Source: an uncultured Pelagibacteraceae bacterium
GTDB lineage: Bacteria; Pseudomonadota; Alphaproteobacteria; Pelagibacterales; Pelagibacteraceae
DNA length: 38,877 bases
Direction: 5' to 3'
NCBI GenBank assembly: GCA_902524635.1
Contig: CABZDY010000004.1
Span: 1 to 38,877, forward strand
The notes under the pieces were generated by a model that worked only from the letters and a program-made list of their open reading frames with translations, made no database searches and had not been told where the DNA came from. The number at the start of each line of letters is the position of its first letter. The stretch's first letter is position 1. The translations under genes were made by a program, and so were the position numbers. Below, one piece after another: positions 1-10,478 of the stretch.

Positions 1-498
1 CCAATTCTTTGCAAAAATGTTTTCACTTAAGTAGTTCAAATTATTTGTTTCTAAATCAACTAGAACTGGTATTAAAAAAACATCTATTTTTTTTGGTAAT
101 GAAATAGTTATATTTTTTGAATCTAAGAATTGGATTAATTTTTTTCTATTAAATTCTACTTCCATAATATTTTTATATTTTTGATTTATAAATTTCTCAT
201 CCAATATTGAAAAGTTTTCAATTAATTTTTTAATATCATTTATTGGAGTGTTTATAATTTTATCAAGATCTTTTCTCTCAAGTATCATTTGAGAGATATC
301 TTCAAATGCTTTTTTAAAGCCTCTATCAATAACTTTGAGTTTATTAAAATTAAGATTATATTTTTCCTCAACTTCAATTTTTGAAACAACAAAAGTTTTA
401 GCAAGTACCTCTTTTGTGGAAAACTCTATAAAATTAAAGGTTAAAAATATGAAAAATATATATAAACATTTTAATATATTTTTTTTAAAAAAATACAT
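1..498 (-). CDS. DUF2066-like exported protein, 3' end truncated by window edge
   Basis: Reverse-strand frame open from ATG at 498 to window start (MYFFKKNILKCLYIFFIFLTFNFIEFSTKEVLAKTFVVSKIEVEEKYNLNFNKLKVIDRGFKKAFEDISQMIL...), signal-peptide-like N-terminus; divergent to purM as is common for DUF2066 genes. Confidence 0.7.
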   Translation of the reverse strand, partial: MYFFKKNILKCLYIFFIFLTFNFIEFSTKEVLAKTFVVSKIEVEEKYNLNFNKLKVIDRGFKKAFEDISQMILERKDLDKIINTPINDIKKLIENFSILDEKFINQKYKNIMEVEFNRKKLIQFLDSKNITISLPKKIDVFLIPVLVDLETNNLNYLSENIFAKNW

Positions 499-509
499 AA
501 TTTTGTTAT

Positions 510-1532
510 ATGGCATCAAATAAATTAACATACAGTAAGAGTGGAGTTAATATTTCAAAAGCAGATAGTTTTGTTAAGTTCATAAGTTCGCTGTCAAGAA
601 AATCAAGCAAAAGTGGTGATTTTAAGAATATAGGAGGCTTTGGAGCAATCTCGCCAATACCCAGACAACTAAAAGACCCTCACATTGTTACTAGCACTGA
701 TGGAGTTGGAACAAAAATAGAGATTGCAAATGATCTAAATAAATTTGGTACAATTGGAATAGATCTTGTTGCAATGTGTGTAAATGATCTAGTCGTTCAA
801 GGAGCGAAGCCTTATTTGTTCTTAGACTACATTTCGATTAGCAAGATTAATTTGAGTAAATTAAAACATTTAGTTAGAGGAATTGTAAAGGGCTGTGATA
901 TTGCTGGTTGCAAATTAGTTGGTGGAGAAACTGCTGAAATGCCAGGAACATATACAAAAGGGAAATTTGATATAGCTGGTTTCGCTGTTGGTCTTGTTGA
1001 AAAGAAAAAAATACTTAATAAAAAAATAAGAAATAATGATCTTATTTTAGCTGTACCTTCTAATGGACTTCACTCTAACGGTTATTCCTTAGTGAGATAT
1101 CTCTTAAAAAAAAAAAAAATAAATTTAAAAGCAAGCAAATTTCTCAAAGACGAATTAATTAGACCAACTAAAATTTACGTAAAAGAATTGTCTCTAATAA
1201 ATGAAAAAAATTTAATAAATGGATGTGCAAACATAACTGGTGGAGGTTTAGCTGATAATATTCAAAGAATAATACCAAATCATTTATGTGCAAAAATAGA
1301 TCTAATCAAAATCAAACCATTAAAAATTTTTACATGGTTACATAAAATGGGTGTGACAGAGAAAGAAATGTTAAAAACATTTAATTGTGGTGTAGGTTTT
1401 TGTTTAGTAATAAATAAAAGAAATTTAAGTTCAGTTAATAAATATTTTGGAAAAAAATTTAAACCTTATATAATTGGAAAAATAGTTAAAAATTCAAAAA
1501 AAGTAAAACTAAGTGGAAAAATATCCTGGTAA
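510..1532 (+). CDS. purM: phosphoribosylformylglycinamidine cyclo-ligase (AIR synthetase)
   Basis: Motifs TSTDGVGTKIEIA, GGETAEMPGTY, NITGGGLADNIQRIIP; followed by purN. Confidence 0.97.
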   Translation: MASNKLTYSKSGVNISKADSFVKFISSLSRKSSKSGDFKNIGGFGAISPIPRQLKDPHIVTSTDGVGTKIEIANDLNKFGTIGIDLVAMCVNDLVVQGAKPYLFLDYISISKINLSKLKHLVRGIVKGCDIAGCKLVGGETAEMPGTYTKGKFDIAGFAVGLVEKKKILNKKIRNNDLILAVPSNGLHSNGYSLVRYLLKKKKINLKASKFLKDELIRPTKIYVKELSLINEKNLINGCANITGGGLADNIQRIIPNHLCAKIDLIKIKPLKIFTWLHKMGVTEKEMLKTFNCGVGFCLVINKRNLSSVNKYFGKKFKPYIIGKIVKNSKKVKLSGKISW

Positions 1533-2091
1533 AAGAAATATAGCTGTCTTTATAAGTGGTAGAGGTAGTAACTTAAAATATTTGATAAAACACTCAAAAA
1601 AAAAAAATTCTTTAATCAAAATTATTTTAGTTGTTTCAAATAATCCAGATGCTGAGGGATTAAAATATGCATCTAAATCAAAAATAAAAATTTATGGAAT
1701 TAAATCTAGAAAAAAATTAAGTTTTGAAAATAAATCACTTAAATTAATAAAAAAATATAATATAGATATACTTTGTTTGGCTGGATTTATGAAAATATTG
1801 TCAGGAAATTTTATAAAAGAATTTTCTAAGCCAATATTAAATATTCACCCATCACTTTTACCAAAATATAAAGGATTAAATACACATGAAAGAGCAATTA
1901 AAAATAAAGATAAGTTTGCAGGAGCTTCAATTCATAAAGTAACAGAAAAACTAGACTCAGGAAAAGTTATTTTACAAAAGAAAGTAAGAATTCTTAAATC
2001 AGACAATGTAAGAAGTTTAGAAAAGAAAGTGCTTAAAATTGAACATGAAATTTACTCAAAAGCTATTGATAAGTTTTTAACTAATCTTTAA
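1513..2091 (+). CDS. purN: phosphoribosylglycinamide formyltransferase
   Basis: ISGRGSNLKYLI, LAGFMKILS, NIHPSLLPKYKGLNTHERAI, GASIHKVTEKLDSGKVI. Confidence 0.97.
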   Translation: MEKYPGKRNIAVFISGRGSNLKYLIKHSKKKNSLIKIILVVSNNPDAEGLKYASKSKIKIYGIKSRKKLSFENKSLKLIKKYNIDILCLAGFMKILSGNFIKEFSKPILNIHPSLLPKYKGLNTHERAIKNKDKFAGASIHKVTEKLDSGKVILQKKVRILKSDNVRSLEKKVLKIEHEIYSKAIDKFLTNL

Positions 2092-2491
2092 AAAAAAAAT
2101 CTAACTCTATCTTGGCATTTTCAACACTATCTGATCCATGAACAGAATTTTTATCAATTGAAATACCATATTTTTTTCTTATTGTTCCATCCTCTGCATC
2201 TTTTGGATTTGTTGCGCCCATTAATTTTCTGTTTTCTAAAACGGCATTTTCTCTTTGAAGCATCATAACTACAATTGGTCCTGAGGATAAATATGCACAT
2301 AAATCACTATAAAATGGTTTTGACTCATGTACTTTGTAAAATTTTTCTGCTTCTTCTTTTAATATATGTATTTTTTTTTCTTTTATAATTTCAAAATTAT
2401 TACTTTTAAATTCACTTTTGATCTGATCCTGTAAATTTCTTTCTACAGCATCAGGTTTAATTATTGACAAGGTTTGTTCAATATTACTCAT
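2081..2491 (-). CDS. ndk: nucleoside diphosphate kinase
   Basis: EQTLSIIKPDAVERN, MGATNPKDAEDGTIRKKYG, NSVHGSDSVENA. Confidence 0.97.
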   Translation of the reverse strand: MSNIEQTLSIIKPDAVERNLQDQIKSEFKSNNFEIIKEKKIHILKEEAEKFYKVHESKPFYSDLCAYLSSGPIVVMMLQRENAVLENRKLMGATNPKDAEDGTIRKKYGISIDKNSVHGSDSVENAKIELDFFFKD

Positions 2492-3920
2492 AATTTTCCT
2501 CTATAAATTTATTTAGTAATCTAACACCATATCCTGTAGCCCCACCAGAATTTAGAGCACCTGCATATTTAGAAAACGCCATTCCTGCAATATCTAAGTG
2601 TGCCCAAGGTGTTTTATTAATTATAAATCTTTGTAAAAATTGAGCTGCGGTCGTTGACCCAGCTCCTCCTACATAATTAATATTTTGCATATCAGCAGTT
2701 TTTGAATTCATTAATTTGTTATAATTTTCATGCAATGGCATTTTCCATAACTTTTCTTCTACTTTTTCTCCAGCATCTAATAGTTGTTTTGCTAATTTTT
2801 CACTGTTTGACCAAAGACCAGCATATTCTGATCCTAATGCCACAATGATTGCACCTGTTAAAGTTGCCAAGTCAACTATTAAACTAGGTTTAAATTTTTC
2901 CTCTGTATAAGTTAGCGCATCTGCTAATACTAATCTACCCTCTGCATCAGTGTTTAAGACTTCGATAGTTTGTCCACTATATGACTTTACAATATCACCA
3001 GGTCTTTGTGCGTTTCCTCCTGGCATATTTTCAACTAAACCTACGACCCCAACTGCATTAATTTTTGATTTTCTTAAAGCTAAAGTTTTCATAAGACCAA
3101 CTACAGTGGCAGAACCTGCCATATCATATGTCATATCTTCCATAAATTTTGCAGGCTTTAATGAAATTCCTCCTGTATCAAAGCACACTCCTTTTCCCAC
3201 AAAAGCTAAAGGTCTAGACTTAGTTTTACTTCCATTCCATTCCATTGTTACCAAATACGAACCTCTAATACTACCCTGACCAACACCCAGTAATGCATTG
3301 CAACCTAGTTTTTTTAATTTTTTTTGATCATAAACCGTCACTTTCAAACCAAATTTTCTTAATTTAGTAATTCTTTTTGCATACTCATCAGGATGTAAAA
3401 TATTTCCAGGTTCTGAAACTAAATCCCTTGTAAGAAAAATACCCTCTAAAAGAGCATTTAATTTATTCCTTAATAAATTAATCTTTTTAATATTTTTTCC
3501 AACTACATTTAAATTGATATTTGTATTTTTTTTTTTTTCAGATTTGTAAATATTAAAATTGTAAGATTTAAGTTGGATACCATGTAATATTTTTTCAAGT
3601 TGAATATTTGTTAGTGGACAAACGTTAACGTCTATAAAAGATGTATCAATTTTGCTATTTTTTAAAAATAAAAATAGTTCAGATCCTAATTTTTCAAAAT
3701 CGAGTGAGCTTTTTGAATTATTACAATTTACAAATATATAGGTCTTATTATTTTGATTTCTTACAAGAAAATTTTGATCAATGAATAATTTATTAGAAAA
3801 TACTTGTTTACTTAATGGTTTAAGGATTTTATTCTTAATCCTTTTTTCTTTTAATAAAACAATCTCATTATCATTAGCTGCTTTTTGTAATTTTCCTACA
3901 AATTTTAAGTTTAAATTCAT
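2484..3920 (-). CDS. pepA: leucyl aminopeptidase (M17)
   Basis: VGKGVCFDTGGISLKPA, NTDAEGRLVLADAL motifs. Confidence 0.96.
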   Translation of the reverse strand: MNLNLKFVGKLQKAANDNEIVLLKEKRIKNKILKPLSKQVFSNKLFIDQNFLVRNQNNKTYIFVNCNNSKSSLDFEKLGSELFLFLKNSKIDTSFIDVNVCPLTNIQLEKILHGIQLKSYNFNIYKSEKKKNTNINLNVVGKNIKKINLLRNKLNALLEGIFLTRDLVSEPGNILHPDEYAKRITKLRKFGLKVTVYDQKKLKKLGCNALLGVGQGSIRGSYLVTMEWNGSKTKSRPLAFVGKGVCFDTGGISLKPAKFMEDMTYDMAGSATVVGLMKTLALRKSKINAVGVVGLVENMPGGNAQRPGDIVKSYSGQTIEVLNTDAEGRLVLADALTYTEEKFKPSLIVDLATLTGAIIVALGSEYAGLWSNSEKLAKQLLDAGEKVEEKLWKMPLHENYNKLMNSKTADMQNINYVGGAGSTTAAQFLQRFIINKTPWAHLDIAGMAFSKYAGALNSGGATGYGVRLLNKFIEENYE

Positions 3921-3975
3921 TTTTTTTGAAATATTTATTAGATAATGTTGTATATTTATTAAAACAGTTATTTCA

Positions 3976-5121
3976 ATGAATAAATTAATATTTCGTAAAT
4001 TTTCTTTAGATGTACTAAATTTCTTTTTAATAGCGTCATTTAGTATTACTTTTATTGTCTGGATTATACAAGCGGTGAATTTTTTAGATTTAGTGTCCGA
4101 TGATGGGCATAGTCTGAGAGTTTACTTTTATTATGTTTCATTAAATCTTCCAAAAATATTTAGTAAAACAATAATCTTTGTATTTTTCATATCTGTTTTT
4201 TATATGATTAATAAATATAATAACGCAAATGAACTATTAGTTTTTTGGAGCAATGGAATAAAAAAAATAAGTTTTATTAATTTTATTTTAAAAATTTCTA
4301 TACTTTTTTTAATCTTACAATTAACTTTTAATTTATTTATTGTTCCAAAATCTCAAAAACTCGCAAGAATTTTTATAAAAGAATCAAATATAGATTTTTT
4401 GCCCAAATTAATATCTGAGAAAAAATTTATTAATGTAGTAAAAAATCTTACTATTTTTGTTGAGGAATACAAAGAAGATGGAATCCTAAAAAAAATATAT
4501 ATCAACGAAAAAATTGATGCTAATAAATCAAAAATAATTGTTGCTGATAAAGGTAAAATTATAAAAAAAAATAATCAGCTATATCTTAGACTTTATAATG
4601 GTGGCATAACAAATTTAAATACAGAAAATTCTTTTGCATTAGATTTTTCTGAGACAGATTATGATTTATCGAATTTTACAACTAAGTCCACAACTCATCC
4701 TAAAACTCAAGAAATTGAGTCTGTAATATTATTTCAATGTTTTAAGGAATTCTTTTTAAAAAGAAATAAAAGTAAAAATAATTTTAAATCGTATAAAAAT
4801 CAAAATTGTGAAGGAAGAAAATTAAAATCCATAATTGATGAATTATATAAAAGATCAATATTACCATTATACACTTTGATAATTTCACTAGTAGCTGCTA
4901 GTTTAATAGTCGAGCCTAAATCAAAATATTTTTTTAAATTTCATAAACTTAATATTTTTCTGGCTGGAAGTTTAATAATTATATTATCTCAAATTAGTCT
5001 TAAATTTCTATTAAATTCAATTAGTATCACTTACATTGTACTTCTACTACCTATACTATTAGTTATATTTTATTATCTTTTATTGCTATTAATTACGAAA
5101 TTAAAATTAAATTTCTTATGA
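3976..5121 (+). CDS. lptF: LPS export ABC transporter permease LptF (YjgP/YjgQ family)
   Basis: Membrane protein, first of two adjacent YjgP/YjgQ-type permeases followed by lptD; ATGA overlap with the next gene. Confidence 0.88.
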   Translation: MNKLIFRKFSLDVLNFFLIASFSITFIVWIIQAVNFLDLVSDDGHSLRVYFYYVSLNLPKIFSKTIIFVFFISVFYMINKYNNANELLVFWSNGIKKISFINFILKISILFLILQLTFNLFIVPKSQKLARIFIKESNIDFLPKLISEKKFINVVKNLTIFVEEYKEDGILKKIYINEKIDANKSKIIVADKGKIIKKNNQLYLRLYNGGITNLNTENSFALDFSETDYDLSNFTTKSTTHPKTQEIESVILFQCFKEFFLKRNKSKNNFKSYKNQNCEGRKLKSIIDELYKRSILPLYTLIISLVAASLIVEPKSKYFFKFHKLNIFLAGSLIIILSQISLKFLLNSISITYIVLLLPILLVIFYYLLLLLITKLKLNFL

Positions 5122-6206
5122 TTATGAAACAACACGAACGTTATCTCACAAATTTGTTTTTAAAAAACTTGTTGATTATAATTGTAGTTTTTATTTTTTT
5201 AAGTTTTTTTTTAAATATTTTTGAAGAAATAAAATATTTTGAAAATAAAAGCAGGGAAACTTATATCCCAATATTTTTAACTATATTAAATATTCCATCT
5301 ATAGTTTTTGAGATTTTACCATTTATTTTTTTATTGGGTGTTATGTTTTTTTTTATAAGTCTTTATGATAGAGATGAAATAGAGCTTCTTAGAAGTAACG
5401 GAATTGACAATTTAAAAATTACAACCATAATTTCAACCGTTTCATTAATATTAGGAATTATTTTAATAGTTTTGTATTATTCATTTTCTGCTAATTTAAA
5501 AAGTTTATATCTTAATATTAAGTATAAGTACTCTAATACTAATGATCATTTAGCAGTAGTAAATGAGGATGGGTTATGGATTAAAGAAAAGAGCGAGAAT
5601 GAGATAAAAATTTATTTTATTAACGCAAAATATTACAAGGTAAATACTTTAGAAAACTTAGAAATTACTGAGCTTAATAGTGAATATGAGCTAAAAAATA
5701 CAATAGTTTCAAAAAAAGCTGACATTAGAAGCAAAAAATGGATTTTATCTGATGTCAAAATTTATTCAAAAGACAAAAAAACCCAGATTTTGGACAAATA
5801 TAGTTACTTATCATCATTCAACGAAGAAATTATATCAAATTTATATTCTAATCTAAATTCACTGAATATATTTCAACTTATAAAATTAAAAGAAAATTAT
5901 AAATCTATAGGATATTCGGCAACAGATGTGCGTTTGCATTTAAATAAAATTTACAGTTTGCCAGTTTACTTAACTTTAACAACGATAATTGGAGCACTTT
6001 TGATGCTGAAACTTAACTCAATAAAATCTAAATTTTTCCTAGTAGTAATTGGAGTATTGGTTTCAGTGGTATTTTATTATATCAACTATTTCTCTATTTT
6101 ATTTGGAAAAAATGAAACATTGCCTGTTGTGGTTTCTATTTGGTTACCTCAACTTATAATATTTCTTATTTGTACGTTGGGATTAACAAAGTTAAATGAA
6201 AACTAA
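5118..6206 (+). CDS. lptG: LPS export ABC transporter permease LptG
   Basis: Second YjgP/YjgQ-type permease, in lptF-lptG-lptD order. Confidence 0.88.
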   Translation: MIMKQHERYLTNLFLKNLLIIIVVFIFLSFFLNIFEEIKYFENKSRETYIPIFLTILNIPSIVFEILPFIFLLGVMFFFISLYDRDEIELLRSNGIDNLKITTIISTVSLILGIILIVLYYSFSANLKSLYLNIKYKYSNTNDHLAVVNEDGLWIKEKSENEIKIYFINAKYYKVNTLENLEITELNSEYELKNTIVSKKADIRSKKWILSDVKIYSKDKKTQILDKYSYLSSFNEEIISNLYSNLNSLNIFQLIKLKENYKSIGYSATDVRLHLNKIYSLPVYLTLTTIIGALLMLKLNSIKSKFFLVVIGVLVSVVFYYINYFSILFGKNETLPVVVSIWLPQLIIFLICTLGLTKLNEN

Positions 6207-8604
6207 ATCTTTAATAAAAATAATAATTGTACTTTTTATATTTGTTAATTCAAATTTAAAAGCTGAAACAATATTCTTTGACTCCAAAAATATAAAAATT
6301 GAAGAAGAAGGAAATATGATATTTGCAACAAAAGGAATAGCAAAAATTCCCTCAAAAAATTTAATCATTGAAGGTGAAAAATTTATTTATGATAAGATTA
6401 AATTAGAGTTAATAATTTTTGATGATGTAAAATACATTGATAGCGAAAATAATATAATTATTAAAAGCCAAAAAATGATTTACAATGAGTCTGAAAATAC
6501 AATTTTCTCACAAAATAAAACATTTATACAATTGGAAAATAATTATGATATTTTTTCTTCTGATGTTTTATTAAATAGAAATTTAAAAACTATAGTAAGT
6601 GAACAATTCACAGAGGCAATTGATAATACTCAAAATAAATTTGTGTTTAGAGAAGGTTTGATTTTTGATACTATTAAAGAAATCATATATGCAAAAAAAA
6701 TTTCAATAAAAGATATAGAGCTTAATCATTATTTTTTTGAAAATTCAAAATTAAATTTAAAAATTAATGAAATTGTTGGAAAAGAGGTAAAAGTAAACTT
6801 TAGAAATTCCTTCTTTGGGGTTCCAGGAAATGATCCAATTTTAAAAGGAAGAAGTGTTATATCAAATAATGATAGCACCAAAATTTATAAGAGTGTTTTT
6901 AGTACGTGTAATAAAAAAAATAAAGATTGTAGAGGTTGGGAGCTACAAAGTAAAACTTTTAAACATGACAAAATAAAAAAATTATTTGAGTACGAGAAAT
7001 CATGGCTGAAAGTTTTTGGTAAAAGGGTTTTTTGGATGCCATACTTTAGTCATCCAGACCCCTCAGTAAAAAGAAAGTCAGGTTTTTTAAATCCTTCTTA
7101 CAGAGGATCTAGTAATTTAGGCTCATCATTAACTGTTCCATATTTTTACTCGATCTCAAATTCTAAAGACTTTACATTTAAACCTAAAATTTATTTAGAT
7201 AACGATTATATATTACATGCTGAGTACAGGGAGGCATTCAAAAAATCAAACTTGATAGCTGACTTTAGTTTAAACAGTAAAGATAATACAAATACTCACT
7301 TTTTTGCAGAACTCGACGGTAAAATAAACGACACAACTAGCTACCAAATGAAAGTTCAAAATGTTACAGGCGATAATTATTTAAAAATACATGAAATACA
7401 GGATAATACATCAATTGCCTTCAGTGAAAGCACTTTAACTTCAAACTTAAGTTTTGCTAAGATTATAGACGAAGATACTACTCTAGATAGTTCAATAAGA
7501 CTTTATCAAGATTTATCTAAAGAAGATAGTGATAAGTATCAATATGTTTTTCCAGATTTTAGTTTTTCAAAAAATATTGATTTAGACGATAGTTATAATG
7601 GTAACTTTCAATTTATATCTACTGGATTTCAAAAAGTATTCGACACCAATATATATGAAGCTCAAATCAATAATGATTTCAATTTTCAGTCATTCGATTA
7701 CATTACATCTACAGGCCTACTATCGGACTACACTTTTTTACTTAAAAATTTTAATACTTACTCTGAAAATTCATCGGTCTATGAAAACAAGAATGATCAT
7801 GAAATTTTTGGTATGTTTCTATTTAAATCTGAACTTCCTCTGAAGAAAGAATTAGAAAATAGTAAAAATTTTCTAACTCCAATTATACAATTAAGAATTA
7901 GCCCCACTAACGGAAAAAATATTTCATCAGACGATACAAGAATAAACTTTGACAATTTATTTTCACCAAATAGAATTGGAAGATCAGACATGGTTGAAAA
8001 AGGTGAGTCAATTACCCTAGGCTTAGAGTTTGAAAAACAAAACATAGATAATGATAAAATATTAGGTTTAGGCATTGGAAATGTATTGAAAGATACAAAA
8101 AATATGTTTCTACCAGCAAAAACTAAATTAAATCAAACTAGATCTGACATTGTTGGAAACGCATATTATAAACCAAACGATAAAGTAGAACTAAGTTATA
8201 GTTTTTCTTATGATAGAGATTTAGATTATTCTAATTATGATGCAGTCAGTGCAAAGTTTGGATTAAACAAATTTGTAACATCATTTGATTATATAATTGA
8301 AAGCAATGATTTTGGTAATAGTGAACTTATAAATAACAATACTAATATTAGAATCTCAGATTATCATGCGATTAACTTTAATACTGCAAAAGATTTGCAA
8401 GATGACTTTACTCAATTTTACAAGTTATCGTACAATTATGAAACTGACTGTTTGTCTGCTTCTTTTGAATATGAAAAAGAGTTTTTTAGAGATGGTAGCT
8501 TAGTACCGAAAGAAAGTTTGGTTTTTTTAATTAAATTTATTCCTTTTGCTGAAATAAGAGGTAGCGCGAATACAGTCTTAAGAAATCTAAATGAACAAAA
8601 TTAA
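6196..8604 (+). CDS. lptD: LPS assembly protein LptD (OstA/Imp)
   Basis: Signal peptide, LptA-like N-domain, CNKKNKDCRGWELQSKTFKHD and FWMPYFSHPDPSVKRKSGFL motifs; upstream of surA. Confidence 0.93.
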   Translation: MKTKSLIKIIIVLFIFVNSNLKAETIFFDSKNIKIEEEGNMIFATKGIAKIPSKNLIIEGEKFIYDKIKLELIIFDDVKYIDSENNIIIKSQKMIYNESENTIFSQNKTFIQLENNYDIFSSDVLLNRNLKTIVSEQFTEAIDNTQNKFVFREGLIFDTIKEIIYAKKISIKDIELNHYFFENSKLNLKINEIVGKEVKVNFRNSFFGVPGNDPILKGRSVISNNDSTKIYKSVFSTCNKKNKDCRGWELQSKTFKHDKIKKLFEYEKSWLKVFGKRVFWMPYFSHPDPSVKRKSGFLNPSYRGSSNLGSSLTVPYFYSISNSKDFTFKPKIYLDNDYILHAEYREAFKKSNLIADFSLNSKDNTNTHFFAELDGKINDTTSYQMKVQNVTGDNYLKIHEIQDNTSIAFSESTLTSNLSFAKIIDEDTTLDSSIRLYQDLSKEDSDKYQYVFPDFSFSKNIDLDDSYNGNFQFISTGFQKVFDTNIYEAQINNDFNFQSFDYITSTGLLSDYTFLLKNFNTYSENSSVYENKNDHEIFGMFLFKSELPLKKELENSKNFLTPIIQLRISPTNGKNISSDDTRINFDNLFSPNRIGRSDMVEKGESITLGLEFEKQNIDNDKILGLGIGNVLKDTKNMFLPAKTKLNQTRSDIVGNAYYKPNDKVELSYSFSYDRDLDYSNYDAVSAKFGLNKFVTSFDYIIESNDFGNSELINNNTNIRISDYHAINFNTAKDLQDDFTQFYKLSYNYETDCLSASFEYEKEFFRDGSLVPKESLVFLIKFIPFAEIRGSANTVLRNLNEQN

Positions 8605-9523
8605 AATTACAATTATTAGCTTATTATTCTTATTTTTATGTATTAATTTATATGCGAATAATATTAAAATTATAATAAAAGTTCAGAATGAAATAATCAC
8701 AAATATAGATATTAGAAATGAAATAAAATATTTATTATTTTTAAATCCTAAATTAGAGAACCTAAAACTAAAACAAATTAAAAATATTGCCAAAGACTCA
8801 TTAGTTACAGAAATTGTAAAGAGGAAAGAATTAGAAAAGTTTTATAGTTTCGAAAATATGGATACTGTTTTAAAAAATATTGAAGCAAGATTTTTAAAAA
8901 ATAATAATATAAGTGATAGATCAGAGTTTATAAAAATTTTAAATGATAAAGAATTAAGTTATGATACAATTAAAAAAAAATTACACATTGAAGCTTTATG
9001 GAACCAGCTAATATTTGATAAGTATTCAAGTAATATAAAAATAAATAAAGATGATTTGAGAAAAAATATATTAATTCAATTTAAAAATGAAAATAAAAAA
9101 TATGAATATAATTTGTCTGAAATTTTTTTTTCTGAGAATGTTAACGAAACATTAGACGAAACTCTAGCTAAACTTAAAACTAGTATAAATGAAATTGGTT
9201 TTGAAAATACTGCAAATATTTATAGCATTTCGAGTACGTCAAAAAATGGAGGATTGATAGGCTGGGTAAATGAATTACAAATATCTCAAGATATAAAAAA
9301 AAATATAAATAATCTTAACGAAAATGAAATAAGTGTTCCTATTAAAATTGGTGGAGGATATTTAATAATAAAGTTAAATAGCAAAAAGGAATTCAAGGAG
9401 GAAATTGATATTGAGAGTCAATTAAAATCACTTATAAATAAAGAAAAAAATAGGCAGCTTAATACTTTTTCAATAATATTTTATAAAAGATTAAAAAAAA
9501 ATATTCAAATAGATGAACTCTAA
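8591..9523 (+). CDS. surA: SurA-type periplasmic peptidyl-prolyl isomerase/chaperone
   Basis: Signal peptide, parvulin-like segment (SSTSKNGGLIGWVNELQIS), position between lptD and pdxA. Confidence 0.85.
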   Translation: MNKIKITIISLLFLFLCINLYANNIKIIIKVQNEIITNIDIRNEIKYLLFLNPKLENLKLKQIKNIAKDSLVTEIVKRKELEKFYSFENMDTVLKNIEARFLKNNNISDRSEFIKILNDKELSYDTIKKKLHIEALWNQLIFDKYSSNIKINKDDLRKNILIQFKNENKKYEYNLSEIFFSENVNETLDETLAKLKTSINEIGFENTANIYSISSTSKNGGLIGWVNELQISQDIKKNINNLNENEISVPIKIGGGYLIIKLNSKKEFKEEIDIESQLKSLINKEKNRQLNTFSIIFYKRLKKNIQIDEL

Positions 9524-10478
9524 AATTATTTTAATAGTCCTAGGAGAGCCAAATAGTGTATTTTCAGAAGTATTATTTAAATACTTTATATCTAAAGAAT
9601 TTAACAAAAGTAAATGTAAGATAATTTTAATTGGTAATAAAAATTTGATACAACAGCAAATGATAAAGTTAAAATATAATTTAAGTATTAATGAAATAGA
9701 TAGTTATCAAAATGCACAAAAAAATATAATAAATATTATAAATATAGAATTTAGTTTTAAAAAAATATTTACTAAAATAAGTAGCTCATCTAATCAATAT
9801 ATAGATACATGTTTTAATGTAGCAGTAGACATATTAAAAAATAATAAAACATCTAAATTAATCAACGGACCAATATCTAAAACTCATTTTTTAAAAAAAA
9901 AATTTCCTGGCATTACAGAATATATTGCGCATAAAACAAAATCAAATGATCCTGTTATGCTTATTTATAATAAAAAATTGGCAGTAGTTCCTTTAACTAC
10001 ACACATTCCATTAAAACAAGTATATAAATTTATTAAAAAAAAAAAAATTATTAATCAAATTTTAAAAGTTAATAAATTTTATAATTTAAAATTAAAAAAA
10101 AACCCAAAATTTGCAATTTTAGGTTTAAATCCTCATTGTGAGACTACTGATAAAATAAGTGAGGAAAAAAAAGAAATTATTCCAGCTGTAAAATATTTAA
10201 AAAATAAAAAAATCAATATTTCAGGTCCTTTTTCTGCTGATACCTTTTTTTTAAAAAAAAATATAATGAGATTTGATGTGGTTATTGGGATGTATCATGA
10301 TCAAGTACTAACTCCTATTAAAACTTTGTTTGGATTTGATGCCATTAATGTAACAATTGGTTTGCCTTTCACAAAGGTTACTCCTGACCATGGGCCTAAC
10401 GAAGATATGATCGGAAAAAATAAATCCAATCCATCTTCAATTTTTTATGCGCTGAATTTTCTGAACCAAATCAAATGA
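9513..10478 (+). CDS. pdxA: 4-hydroxythreonine-4-phosphate dehydrogenase
   Basis: NGPISKTHF, GLNPHCETT, GPFSADTFF, DVVIGMYHDQVLTPIKTL, INVTIGLPFTKVTPDHG. Confidence 0.95.
   Translation: MNSKIILIVLGEPNSVFSEVLFKYFISKEFNKSKCKIILIGNKNLIQQQMIKLKYNLSINEIDSYQNAQKNIINIINIEFSFKKIFTKISSSSNQYIDTCFNVAVDILKNNKTSKLINGPISKTHFLKKKFPGITEYIAHKTKSNDPVMLIYNKKLAVVPLTTHIPLKQVYKFIKKKKIINQILKVNKFYNLKLKKNPKFAILGLNPHCETTDKISEEKKEIIPAVKYLKNKKINISGPFSADTFFLKKNIMRFDVVIGMYHDQVLTPIKTLFGFDAINVTIGLPFTKVTPDHGPNEDMIGKNKSNPSSIFYALNFLNQIK

Noticed and set aside
335-523. ORF-track 62-aa plus-strand ORF
   Set aside because: Antisense to the DUF2066-like gene and overlapping the purM start; low-complexity, no family signature
2950-3279. 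109-aa plus-strand ORF
   Set aside because: Entirely antisense within the well-supported pepA gene
7598-8075. 81-aa (+) and 92-aa (-) ORFs inside lptD
   Set aside because: Alternate-frame/antisense shadows of lptD with no recognisable motifs
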